A stretch of 64,000 nt of DNA from Porogramme epimiltina. Taxonomy: Eukaryota; Basidiomycota; Agaricomycetes; Polyporales; Polyporaceae. Positions within the stretch are counted from its first letter, which is position 1. The number at the start of each line of letters is the position of its first letter. The translations under genes and the position numbers were made by a program. The stretch lies in NCBI GenBank assembly GCA_900155495.1, contig FTLJ01000223.1, forward strand, positions 18,824-82,823. Reading direction: 5' to 3'. This document shows positions 36,203-47,345 of the stretch, in pieces. The notes beneath the pieces were generated by a model, which saw only the letters and a list, made by a program, of their open reading frames with translations, was not told the DNA's origin and did not search any database.

Positions 36203-36209
36203 TATAAAT
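36203..36209 (+). promoter_or_regulatory. Candidate TATA box of copy G
   Basis: TATAAAT about 58 bp before ATG 36262, matching in sequence and approximate position the element before copy F. Confidence 0.55.
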
Positions 36210-36261
36210 GCGACGTTCTACTTCAGCACTGTATCCCGCCCTTCTTGAAGGATCTCCCTCC

Positions 36262-38065
36262 ATGGCATCTTCCGCTGAAATCGTGGCTGAGTACGGAGGA
36301 ATGTGAGTGCAAGGATCGCTATACAAGGTCATTAGCTAATTTCCCTGACTCTTTGGCTAGCATTGTAGAAAATTACTGCGGCTTTGCAACCACGGGTGAG
36401 CGATAAAAGTTCTCAGCGGTAGTAGACCGTGCCACTCGCTCACATTCTTCTACGCGCAGTGCTAGTATTATACGAACACCTCATCACCATGGGCGATGAA
36501 ATCCGCTTGATCTGGCTTCAAACACCGTCATATGCGACCGTGCTATACCTTGGGAACCGATATCTCAATCTGTGCGTCATCTTGTTTGAGGTCATCACAA
36601 CTTTTGTCCCCGTGTCGAATAAGGTACAGGACCCGCTTGTTTGTCCATCAGTATCGTAGCTGACGCCTGTTGTGTTGCAGGGGTGCGATTGTTCTCCAAC
36701 GCCTAAGAACTCCTACCGCCTGGCTGACGTACGGTACCTGACCCAGATGTGCACAGACAAGCCAGGCTGTTCAGGTGCTTGATTCGGCGCGCTATGTGTT
36801 CTTCGCGGGTGAGCGCGCACGTTCCCACACTTCAGGTCTCCGTTGTTTCCTTATCGCCAACCGCCGCGCCGTGTAGCCTTTTCTGCCCTTCGATGCTTTG
36901 CGCTGGCTCGCCATGGGACGCTTGCAGTGCTCGTTGCATTTGTATCTATGGTGCCCCTCGGAATCAACATGGTATGTCCTGCTCCCGGATAGACGTTCAA
37001 CATACCCTTCTAACGCTCTCGGGGATAAGTGGATAGTTTCTTCGGTTAGCGGGATGAATATTCCTGTTCTGGGGTGCACAAGCAGCAACGATGTTGGTCC
37101 TGGCCTTCAGATGAGGTACGCAGCTATCCAACCCCTCTTACTCCGGCGACACATCCACTAACATTTGCTCTAGACGTAGGTGTAATATCTTAGCGGAGGA
37201 TCACGCGTGCTGACCCCCCACATCTGTTTGGTCGAAGTGGTGATTGCTTCGCGGACGTCGTTGATCCTTTCGGACTTGATTCTCATCGTGGTGACGTGGT
37301 TCAAACTTTCGTCGCGGGGGACCGATCCCCTCATAGTCGGAAGCGGGCGGCGAGACACGTTCGCTAAAGTATTGCTTCGGCATGGTACGTGCACTGGTAT
37401 ATTATCCGCGTGCTCACTCGATACTGACACTTGCGGTGCACAGGCACAATATACTTTATGTAAGAGGGCGCTGGAGCTCCCCGCGTGGCACCGCACTCAT
37501 AGGCCTCATCATTCCGCAGCGCTCTATTCGTCTTGAACGTAATGCACCTCACCCTAACTCTGCTCTCCGTTGGTGTTCTATGTTAATTGCATGTGGCTGT
37601 GTGCTGATTTGTCGGGTCCAGTATAACGAGCCCCTGATAGATGCAAGCTACGTAGTATTGTTCACGAACCCGTGCGTCACTTTGACCCGTACCTCCCTCT
37701 CGCTGTGGACTGTTGACCACGATCCTAGGTTGACCTCAATCTTGGTGTCGCGGTTTATGTTGGACCTCCAGGCCGTGAAACACCGGTCTGCCGGAGTTAC
37801 ATCCCTCGGTGGGCCTGAGGGCGTAGCCACTTGGCTGCGGCTCGAGCACATCTGCCATACCGCGCCTCCGACTGGTGACGGCGCAGGGCGCAGCGCTTTG
37901 TGGGAGGCCAGCACACGTTGCGCTAATTTAGTCAAAGGTTCCGAAGGCAAGGAGGATGTGGAAAATCTTGCGTCTTTGCATGATATGGACGATATCCCGA
38001 GGGTGCCCTGGCAGCCCGTGGAGACTGGGCTGGGGTGGGTGCCCTCAGTGGTCTATGGCGAGTAA
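36262..38065 (+). CDS. DUF6533-like multi-pass membrane protein, copy G (possible frame defect)
   Basis: Starts MASSAEIVAEYGG and ends exon 1 at a GTGAGT donor. Then come VENYCGFATT, YEHLITMGDEIRLIW with LGNRYLNLCVILFEV, and FSALRCFALARHGTLAVLV. The GMNIPVLGC loop, SLILSDLILIVVTW with FAKVLLRHG, GTIYFM, and a last exon with LVSRFMLDLQAVKHRS follow, ending at TAA 38063-38065. One problem: after the third exon (phase 0 at GTACAG near 36625) the next block, QAVQVLDSARYVFFA, is in a different frame from the natural GGGTGC start at 36681, and I found no junction that joins them. This could be a real frameshift or an unusual intron. It stands alone between the two DUF7330-like genes. The C-terminal tail lacks the LVFERVVGSL motif. 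Confidence 0.6.
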
Positions 38066-38704
38066 TGCGAGGCGCATCACGATTCCTGACTCCGGTATAA
38101 ATATAGTATCAGTAGCCGCTTGTTGTATCAAAGTATTAAAAGTGGCTATTACAATTTGAAGTGGCAGTATCATCAGATAAGAAGCCACCTACATAGCCGG
38201 TAAACCGCGGGGCACAGCTGTGACGGCGACTAGTTTCGGCTCCGACTCCCCGTTGTCCAGTCCTTCCCAGCCCTCTTGCACAGCGACCTCGATCCCGCTC
38301 TTTCCGGCAATGCGATCACCTCGCTACTCTCTTCCACAACCATTGATACACACAACCATTGCGCTCTACTTCATAACGGACTCGCTCAAAGACTAGCGCG
38401 GCCCCTATGTGTCGTCGAACTTGAAGATAGCTTCCGGGGCCGAATGACGTCGGAGGAGGGAACAAGAGCGCGGCGCTGCGCAAGGTTTCGGCGGGGCGGT
38501 GCGTCAGCTCAACGGCACGGGTCATTCCGTGCAGCGCAGTCCGTCAAAGAACTCGTCCATGTGCCCAACATGTGGTTCCGCAGGCTACAGCCTCCAGACG
38601 TCCTACTATATACTCACTGCGCATCCCTCTCGACGCCTTTCACCCACCGCCCTTGCGGCATCCGCATACCCCACGTCGCCCCCTAGCCAAGCCTCCACCT
38701 CGAG
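38066..38704. other. Intergenic spacer before the plus-strand DUF7330-like gene
   Basis: Holds the end of copy G and the promoter of the next gene. Frames are open on both strands from 38.28 to 38.69 kb, but their content is not recognisable. Confidence 0.4.
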
Positions 38705-40050
38705 ATGATTATCGTCAACACTGATACCCCCCGCGAGGACCTCAAGTATCCCCCCGTTCCCGAAAAGCCATCGAAGGAAGGAGCGCGTCCTCCTCAGGTG
38801 CGTCTGTCTTATCGTATGTCCTGTATCTGTGCAGATGCCAACCTAGACCTAGGCGGAAGCCCCCCTCCCGCCTCCACCTCCCTATTCCCCGCCTCCTGGG
38901 CCCAGCTGCGTTCCGCTCGGACCCTCCCTCCCACGAACCCCTACGTCAGTCTTCCAACCCCAGAACCCGCAGACCGTCAACCACTTCGAGCTCTTCTCCA
39001 AGCATGGTGCCATCTCAGGTGCGTCTCCGGCCTTGCCCTTCCTAACGACGTTGTATCTCATCTGGTATTCGCATGCAGGCACATATCTTATTGACCCCCT
39101 CATGCCTTCGCCGATCGCGGGTCTCTCAAAGAAGATGATGCACAAGCGCGAGAAGGTGTGGGGCAAGGGCCCCAAGAAGGAAGAGCTCAACGCCTCGTTC
39201 CGCACTCGCCATGGCGCGCTCAGCCTCGATATGGCAGTCGTCTCGAAGTCCGATCCATTGTATCCTCCGCAACAGAAAGTGCCCGCCCGCATATTGGTGT
39301 CCAGCCGTCATGGGCGTGTCCATCTAGATATGGTATGCCCCATCCCGCTCTGTCACGCTGCAAGCCAACTAAATTCCGCACGTCTGCAGCATGAAGTCCA
39401 CCCGGGATCCAATCTTGACCTTCACGTTGAGTCGCGCAACGGTTCGTCCCCCCTCGCCCGTCCCGTCGTTCTTTTCCTGAAACCCCCGCCCCTCAGGCAA
39501 AGTGACCCTCCTCCTCCCACCCACCTTCAACGGCCCCGTCGTCATCCAGACCCGCCACGGCAAAGTGAGCCTCCTCCCTGGCTTCGCCGCACGCGCGCGC
39601 ACGCTGCGCGCCTCCGACGAGGAGACCCTCGTGCTCTGCACCCCGCCCGACGCCGCGCCCGCGCCCGAGCCCGTCCTGGCCGACAAGAAATCACTGAGCG
39701 GCACGGACGGCGGCGACCGCGCGCTCGTGCGCACGCGCCACGCCCGCATCACTGTCGGCATCAGCGGGCTCGACGCCGAGGAGGAGCCGCGCGGCGGGCG
39801 CGGGCTGTTCGAGACCCTTGGGCGCTTCATGGAGGTGCAGGGGCGCGCGATCGGGCAGTACGTCGAGGAGCGCGCGAGGGGGCTCGAGAGGTCGCTCACG
39901 GAGCGCGGGGAGGCGTTCACGCAGTATTTGGACGCGCAGATCGAGAAGGGGAAGGCGCCGCCGCGGGTTGTCGGAGGGGCTGGGTATGTGTATGCCCCCC
40001 GCGGGCAGGGGTGTGGTGCGTCGAGTGCTGCACAGTGTCCGCCTCGCTGA
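38705..40050 (+). CDS. DUF7330-like protein (plus-strand paralogue)
   Basis: Five exons (38705-38797, 38853-39018, 39079-39332, 39390-39441, 39497-40050) give 372 aa. A short charged N-terminus is followed by a proline-rich linker (APLPPPPYSPPPGPS), FELFSKHGAISGTYLIDP, MHKREKVWGKGPKKEELNAS, and repeated beta-hairpin units of the type SSRHGRVHLDM, ESRNGKVTLLLP, QTRHGKVSLLPG and TRHARITVGISG. Such S/T-x-H/N-G repeats fit a beta-solenoid-like fold and match what I know as the DUF7330 family of mushroom-forming fungi. The C-terminal part (about residues 300-350) is strongly helical and charged. No signal peptide or membrane helix. The 52-nt fourth exon is shared with the paralogue on the opposite strand. 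Function unknown. Confidence 0.75.
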
Positions 40051-40210
40051 GGTGTCGTCATGTGTGTTCTGTGGATGGATACGCGCGTAGCCGCCATTGT
40101 CTCATTTTTCATCGTCTCATGTTTTATTATCTGTACAGCTAGTGGATTCCCCTTGTGTTCGTCTCGTACAGGTACATCATTGGCAGACACTTTCTTATAC
40201 CATAGGACTC

Positions 40211-41929
40211 TCAGACCTGTGGCTTTGAATCACTGAGCAGACGTTCCGCGGTGCGAACGCCGCTCCTCCCTTCATCCTCGTCGACGGCACTACCTTCGGT
40301 GGTGGAGTGCACAAATACAATATTGTCCAGCTCCATATCCTCCGTTGCACTTGATGGACAGTCCGATGTGTAAGCGTTTGCCTCTCTCAATGCGAGGAGT
40401 AGTCTCGACAACATGATTGAGGTGATACTGAATGATGAGTTAATACTAGTTAGGATTAGGTGCCACAATATGCTCACGGATCCGTAAGAATGATCACGAA
40501 GCTCGAGGCTAAGATGTCCGTCTAATGGGAGGATGGTTCAACATTTTTCCAACCCGTCTTCAGCTCGAGACATTTATATACCTTCATAGTGAATGTAAAA
40601 ACGAGGTGCAAAGCGTTCAGTGCTAGAAGTGTGCTGACATGAACGTTTTGCGGGAATTAGTTTAATCTTAGCACGTCGTGATCACCGCCTTGCCCACCTG
40701 AAATCTAGTGTCCCTATCGTCCCGATTTGGCATCAGTAAGGAGTCCGAGGTCAAAATATCACACAGAAAGTCAAGGGGGAGTCTCGCTCACCGTGAAGGA
40801 GCAGTGCTCGCAGGAGGCGAAAAGATCTCCTAATTTCTACCCAAGTGGCGAGGTGTTGCCACGCTATTGCAAACAGAAACGTTTCCGCAAGCACGATGCA
40901 CAACCGTGACGTCACGACCACTGCAATGCCAGGGTATATACCGCGCAACATGTGAAATCTATGATGAAGTGTGCTCACGTCTGCCCAAACTAAACGTCAG
41001 TGTCGTTAACAGCAAAGGATACCCGGGATTCCTATTACTCACTCTCGAAAGTGGGAGCTTGAATCTGCATAGAGCTCATGCAAAGAGAAGCATCCCCAGC
41101 CGGGGCCTAGATTGAGTCCACGTACCCCCATAGGGAGAAGTGCCTGCTCATTATTGTCAACGGAATTCCACCATCCGGGATCCGGACTGTGTATGCATAC
41201 TAGGTTGATCCCGAATGAGACTAAGGATAGCACGCTGGCCAAGGCGAACGTTGCCCATGAGTTCCCGAAGGCTAGCGCGCGTTGTCCGCAGAAAACTGGG
41301 TCCTACATAGTCAGTCGGATGGAAATATGGTGACAGGATGAGCCCAGTGGACCCAGTGGCTTACCTGTCCAGGTGATGTATCGTAAAGCAGACAAAACTT
41401 GCATACATTGGACGACTACAGAGCACCTGATGAGCAGTTAAGTACCAAGCAACTGTAGCCTGAGCGCGACGGCTGGAAACCCACATCTGGTTACCATAAG
41501 GGTCGACAATCGGAGGCTATTAGATGTCCTATATATGCTAGCAGGAAGAAGCACTGATGTCTGACCGAATCTGGAAGTCTAGAGAGGCTTCGAGAAGCTG
41601 AAAGGGCGAGTATTGCAAAATTGAGGTATCTGTTTATGACGTATATGATAGTCGACGGGGTGGTTGGCTTTCTCCAGACTAGATTCGCCTCGTCGTTCAT
41701 GGTGAGAATATAATCATAGACAGAGAGCACTTGGCGTAAGATAATCGTCAGATTTGTGGGCAGGAGAAGAAGTATCAGCACCCACCTGAAATAGCGAGAC
41801 TACAATGCTTTGAAAAGAGTCTGCAGTAACGCACAATCAACTTACTGATAGTTACCTACAATTTGGAAGAATATCCTACATGCTCGTCGGAATGTCGATC
41901 CAACTAGGGAGGAGGGCAATATGCCTCAT
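40211..41929 (-). CDS. DUF6533-like multi-pass membrane protein, copy H
   Basis: Blocks on the minus strand: possible start MRHIALLPSW at 41929; FSKHCSLAIS (about 41825-41790); YDYILTMNDEANLVW with INRYLNFAIL (about 41725-41610). Then come QRALAFGNSWATFALASVLS (about 41285-41225), SRLCIVLAETFLFAIAW with RALLLHG before a GTGAGC donor (about 40915-40785), and a last exon with MLSRLLLALREANAY ending at TGA 40211. The C-terminal motif RLLLALREA replaces the RFLLDLQ of the plus-strand copies and is shared with copy J, so H and J are sister copies. Blocks are open. The first exon is tentative. Confidence 0.6.
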
Positions 41930-42195
41930 AATCACTGATAATTGGGCAACGTGGTGGTTGAACAACGTAGTGAGTGGGATGTAGTAGCACTTGGGGTGGA
42001 AAGGCGAGGGAGAAACGAGACGCCTGGTCGTGGAGTCTGAGGCTTTATAAGGGTAGTAAGTTTGATAATATGACGATCGCAGTAACTATTGGCAGTGCAC
42101 ATGAGCAGGAATCAAGAATTGGGGTGTTTCATTCGGAAGCCATTCTTCCAAATCTAGATAGGCTCAAAAACTACGCGGACTATATCAGCACATTG

Positions 42196-42895
42196 CTACG
42201 AGAGGAGACGACTGCACGAACCGTGATCCGTCGATGTCTCTTCATCTCGACATTCCGTATCATCAAAGTCATTGTCCTCCCCCGGTACCCCAAGAGAAGC
42301 TGAAAGAGAACCCACTACAACGCTCTCAAATACCACAGACTCTTCGTTACTGGACGTATTGGTGAGCGTCACACTCGCGTCTGCTTGTTTGTTGACGGAC
42401 TGCAGATTGATGAGGAAGCGGGAAATGAGAAGCGACGTCAACCTAAGCTAACGAATGAGGGCGAATTCGAAGGAGGAAGAACACAGCACTTAGGCTCACG
42501 GGTCGGTGAACCCAGTTACGAAACTGACACCTGATAAATCCCCAACGATCTGTCCGAATAAGCTGATCAGAAAGCACGTGAATAGATAGAATGGCACCAC
42601 CGTACCGACAACTCGGTTAAAGAGAGTTGTAGTACATTGAGGAAAGTCAAGATCCTGAGAAGATTAAAGCTGGAACAACTGCATGGAGTCTAGCGTCATC
42701 AGGGTGACTTTGCTAGAACGCACAGAAAATACACCGTTCCCGAGTTTAAGATCCTTAAGCACTAAGTATCACGTACTAGAGAGTGTTTGCTTACCGTCCC
42801 GCAAAAGCACTTACGCAAATGTTGTTCCACTGAGCTTCGGCTTCGGAAGATTGTTGTGACGAGCCACTGGTGTGTAACAGGTGACACATATGACC
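42196..42895 (-). pseudogene. DUF6533-like copy I, 5'-truncated pseudogene
   Basis: Only the C-terminal half is present. The last exon reads LLISRFLINLQSVNKQ and SVVFESVVVGSLSASLG and ends at 42196. Upstream is the exon matching FA(S)VLLRDG of copy K, but here the codon between FA and VLLRDG is TAA (42811-42813), an in-frame stop. Nucleotide similarity to copy K (45606-46300) is high and ends abruptly near 42895, where the N-terminal exons should begin. No membrane exon 3 (Y-D/E-Y...LFW block) exists above it before copy J starts. This is therefore a truncated, inactivated duplicate of K. Confidence 0.75.
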
Positions 42896-43092
42896 TGTAA
42901 ATGCCCCGCGTGGACAGAGCTTACCCCATTGAGGTGGCGTTGCTATCAGTGGGTGAATACGCTCGCAGCCGGTGTTTACCCACCCTCTATCCTTCGTATA
43001 ATTCCTCCTACCTCTTTGTGATTCATTTGTTTGATTGTACTGGTAGGCGAGGTCATGACATGGCACCGCCGGAATTGTTGTATAAACATTGC

Positions 43093-44708
43093 TTAAATAG
43101 TGAAGTTGACCCCATCCATTACCACGTCGTCGTCAACCAGGCTGCCTTCGCTAATGGTATGCACAAACACGACACTATCCATTTCCGTGTCATCTGTCGG
43201 GTACTCCGAATGATTGCTCGCATCCGCTGCCCTTAAGGCCAGTAGCAACCTCGACATCATGATTGAGGTGATACTAGAGGATAGTAGTTGAAGACTGTTT
43301 TGATCAAGACTCGCTGGGTACTCACGGATCCGTAAAAACAGTCACAAAACTCGAGGCCAAGATGTCTGTCTTAAAAAAGGTTTATTTCCTCATGCTGATG
43401 TTTTGGCTTGCAAAATTGTCATACCTTCATGGTGAACGTAAATGCGAGATGCAATACGTTCAGTAGTAGAAGTGTGCTATTATATATCACGGTCAACTAC
43501 CTGCATGATGTCATACTTTTTCACGCTCAATCACCTATAGTCTAGTGTCCCTGTCGGCGGCACAGAAGTAAGAAACCTAGGTTCGTGATAAAGGGTGTAA
43601 CATGCCCTCACCATGGGTAAGAATCGCTCTGCCGAGTGAAAGGTATTTGTGAAGGCCTGCGCCTCGGATGCGTCTCCACACGATTGCAAGCAGAAGGGTT
43701 TCCGCAAGCACTATGGACAGCCGAGATGCCACAATCACTGCGGTGTAAAAGTATTAGTATACAGCGTGCAACATATTGAGCCTACCTAGAAAAACACTCA
43801 CATCTGCGGTGTCAAGCAATTGTTGTTTCGGTCAATGAGGGACAGTGATTGTCGAGGGTTCTTTGCATCACCTTCGAAAGCGGGAATCTGTATGGATGTC
43901 ATGCACGGCAAAGCATCCCAACTCGTGGTCAACAATGCGCCCGCGTAGTCCTAGAGGGAGAAGTGCCTGTCATGATGTGTCATCCAGCTTCGTCGCATCA
44001 CCGTAGTCCGGCGTTTGTAGCTATCCACCTACCATATTGATTCCAAAAGAAGTTATGGACAGCACACTGACAAGAGCGAAACCGATCCATGAACGACCCA
44101 GTGCTAACGCACGTTGTCCACCAAAGACTATGTGCTGATTAGTCAAGGAGAAATACGGAGAAATGTTTGGTGGGATAACTCACTGGCCCAAGTGATGTAT
44201 CGCAATGCAGACAGCACTTGGATGCATTGGATGATTATAGAGCACCTGATATGCCATGGAATTAGCGAGACACCCACTACAGTCATTTGTGAATAGAACC
44301 AACATCTAGATATTGTAACAGGTTATTGATCTGACATTTCAACCGCAACGATTCGCCTGAAGCTATTTAAATTTTAGATAGCTCACCGAGTCGGAATTTT
44401 GAGAGAAGTTCCGAAAACTTGAAAGTATGAGTATCGCAAAGTTGAGATACTTGTTTATGAGGTACGTTATGGTCGCTCCGTTGATACGTTTTCTCCAAAA
44501 CAACCTCGCTTCCTCATCCATAGTAATCATGCATTCGTAACATGAGAGGGCTTGAAGGTAGAAGGGCATTTCAGACGTCACGCCCAGTAGCCAAATAGGT
44601 GTATCATATTTGACGACTCACCGAAAATCGCAAGTCCACAATGATTCGAAAGGAGTCTGTATAAGAATACAATAAGATCGTTGAGTGCTCCCTGAAGCTA
44701 GGGAGCAT
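43093..44708 (-). CDS. DUF6533-like multi-pass membrane protein, copy J
   Basis: Blocks on the minus strand: possible start MLPSFREHST at 44708; LLSNHCGLAIF (about 44660-44625); YECMITMDEEARLFW with INKYLNFAIL (about 44535-44430). Then come GQRALALGRSWIGFALVSVL (about 44120-44050), and a last exon with MMSRLLLALRAADASNH and DTEMDSVVFVHTISEGS ending at TAA 43093. Sister of copy H by sequence along its length, including the upstream first-exon region. Blocks are open. The start is tentative because the first exon lacks a clear donor. Confidence 0.6.
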
Positions 44709-45605
44709 TCCAGAACATGCTTCTCTGAATTTCGTTCCAGCTATTGATGGGACGGACATTGACCATGATACTAATCCAGCAGTACGGCGGCCCTGTGGAG
44801 TGTAGGGGACGGAGTGCCACGTCGGGCGATAGTATTGGAGGCCTTTATGAGACGCGTCACTTGATAGTTCAATGTCTCTGGTGATATACCGTGATAGCTG
44901 GCCAAGAATAGCACGACACCGATTGGATGCCGTCCTTCGCCATCTGAAAGATGTCATCAATATCTTGCTTCCATTCCCCTAGGGCCCCACGGGAGCTAGC
45001 AACGAAGTGTAAGGATTATCAGTCTTGAAATACTTTTTGAAAGGAGATACAATTGACACGTGCCACATTATTGTAGTCACTGGTGACAAGAGCGGAAGCC
45101 GTTCGCTCGTATTCGAGCCCGCGAGCTGGTCCACATGCGCTGGGGACCGGTGGGAGATTTGCAAGCGCCGATAGTTTTGGATAATTTCATGGGTGCCTGA
45201 ACGCTACGTCAATTGAATACAAAGTTAGGATGGAACTCGAGGGGCGACGTTACGGAACTCACCTGAAGTCGCGTGGCCATCGCCATTCGGAAGAAGCCCG
45301 CCACGCGTCGTGCATGCTTATTAGGGCGTGTATCTGGCTGTGACAGAGAGTAATATGTTCTACGACTGCTAATGGTTTAGCCGCTTGATAATCCCAAAAG
45401 CTGGTGAGCAAAAAGCAGCACCCTCGAGATGGAGAGGAAGTGGACATTGCAGTGGTAATGGATTCTGAGGTGTCTACAAGACCAGTAAACCACAACGATT
45501 GCAGTATCGCCGGACAACATCATGGGAATGGGCCCAGAGTTCTAATCTCTCAACGGGAGGCTGCTCCTCTCGATCTAAATTGAGCCACCAACTAAGGGAA
45601 TCACA
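44709..45605. other. Spacer between copies J and K
   Basis: About 0.9 kb, longer than the equivalent 0.27-kb gap between H and I. Minus-strand frames at 44979-45164 and 45259-45495 are open, and a GTGAGT donor-like site follows the second near 45262, but I cannot assign either to a family. Confidence 0.35.
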
Positions 45606-47345
45606 TTAGCACGCCGCTCCGTGACTCAGGGAGGTGATACTGTACGAACCGTCACTCGTCGACCCCCCCTCCATTCCATATTCCGTTTCAAAGACACTAT
45701 CTTCCCCGAGAGTCCCTAGAGATGCAGAAAGAGGTCCCATCGCGCCGCGCTCGAACACGATAGACTCTTCGTTCGTGGGTGTGCCAGTGATTGTCCCATT
45801 CGCTTCTACTTGCTTGTTCACGGACTGCAGATTGATGAGGAAGCGGGAGATGAGAAGCGACGTCAGCCTACGCTGCCGAGTTAGGGAGAGTTCGAAGGAA
45901 GAAGAATATGGTGCTCAGGCTCACGGTTCGGTGAACCCGGTTACAATGCTAGTCTTTGTTAGATATCCAGCAATCTATCCAAATAAGCTGAACAGTGAGC
46001 ACGTGGAGAGATGTAGCAGTGTCACCGTACCGACAATTCGGTTAAAGTGAGATGTAGAACGTTGAGGAAAGTCAAGATCCTGAGGAGGCTGGAGTTAATG
46101 CCACTGTATGTCTAACGCCGAGATGGACCTTGCTAGAACGCACAGGAAATACATTGCTCCTGAAAAGAAGACATTGATCATTGGACATCACATACTAAAG
46201 AGTTTTGTTTACCATCCCGCAAAAGAACACTTGCGAATGTTATTCCGCCGAGCTTCAGTTTACGAGTACTGCTATGTCGAGCCAGGGTGTACCAGGTGAC
46301 AAATACGACCAATAGATCAGACGTAATGAGGCACGTTCGTGAGATGATTGTTGCTTATTTAATAGAAGGTCAGCGAAGGAAAACTCGGTCAATGTTGGGG
46401 ATAACTTGGCGCACAACTATGTAGGATGTGTCAGTATTATTACAAAGGACGGGGATACAAGTTAGAGTCTCACTGTTTAGCCAGCGCGATGGACTCCGTA
46501 CTGACAACCGTGCAGGATCCGGGGTCTGTGTCGTCAATGACTGATAATATGATCGGGATCTGATGATATCTTAAGTCTCCCCCATGTTCTTTACTCATGG
46601 CATCAAACTCACTACGTTGATCCCGACGGGGACCATAGCCAGAAGGAAGACGACTAGAGCTAAGAACCCTGCCTTGAGGGAAGAGACATTCCGGATCCGA
46701 CTCAGAGCGAAAACTCGTAACGATGAAAATGCTGGTCACGTCAATTGACTGTCCCATCGGGTGAGGGAAAGTAAATGCATTACCTGCCCAAACGACGTAT
46801 TGCGCTACACCCAGAGCGCCCTCAGCTCGGCCTGTAGCCAAGCAACTGTTCGAATAGAAGCTGTTGAGCATTTCTACCAACGACATGCCCAGCGGTGTGG
46901 CTGGATTTACGTACGTCTACAAAGGGGTGTGAGGGGCCCATATGGCGGACAATTCGACAGTACACATACCACATCTGAAGACCACCCAAAGAACCCTGCA
47001 ATGAGCTGGAAGAGGTTGTAACCCAGGGTTATGTACCGATTAGCGACGAATAGAGCAGTCGCGATGGTGAGTTTGTCGAGCCAGAATAAGGATACTTCTT
47101 CTCGGAAAAGGAGGACATAATCGAACAGGACGAGCACTTCAACAACCGCACGTCAGTGCTCATTCTCTGTGCATAACAGTTTATGTTCTTCCTAAGGTGG
47201 ACTGACCGATATTTGATATCGCGGCGTAGTTTTCGAAAGCCCTACGTTCCGTGAAGTGAGCAGGCTGAGGCACGAGCGTAAGGGTCACAACTGACTCATT
47301 CTCAAGCTCAGAGATGATTTCTGGAAGGATATCGCTCGACGACAT
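45606..47345 (-). CDS. DUF6533-like multi-pass membrane protein, copy K
   Basis: Starts MSSSDILPEIISELEN at 47345, close in sequence to the start of copy F (MSSNDDIASFILEY). Then come ENYAAISNI, FDYVLLFREEVSLFW with VANRYITLGYNLFQL, AQYVVWAG, and FALSRIRNVSSLKAGFLAL leading into VVFLLAMVPVGINVV. ITFASVLLRDG, LTFLNVLHLTLTELS before a GTACGG donor, and a last exon with LLISRFLINLQSVNKQ and IVFERGAMGPLSAS follow, ending at TAA 45606. A TATATA string at 47424-47429 lies about 80 bp before the start. This is the full-length relative of pseudogene I. Blocks are open, so it is probably intact. Confidence 0.7.
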
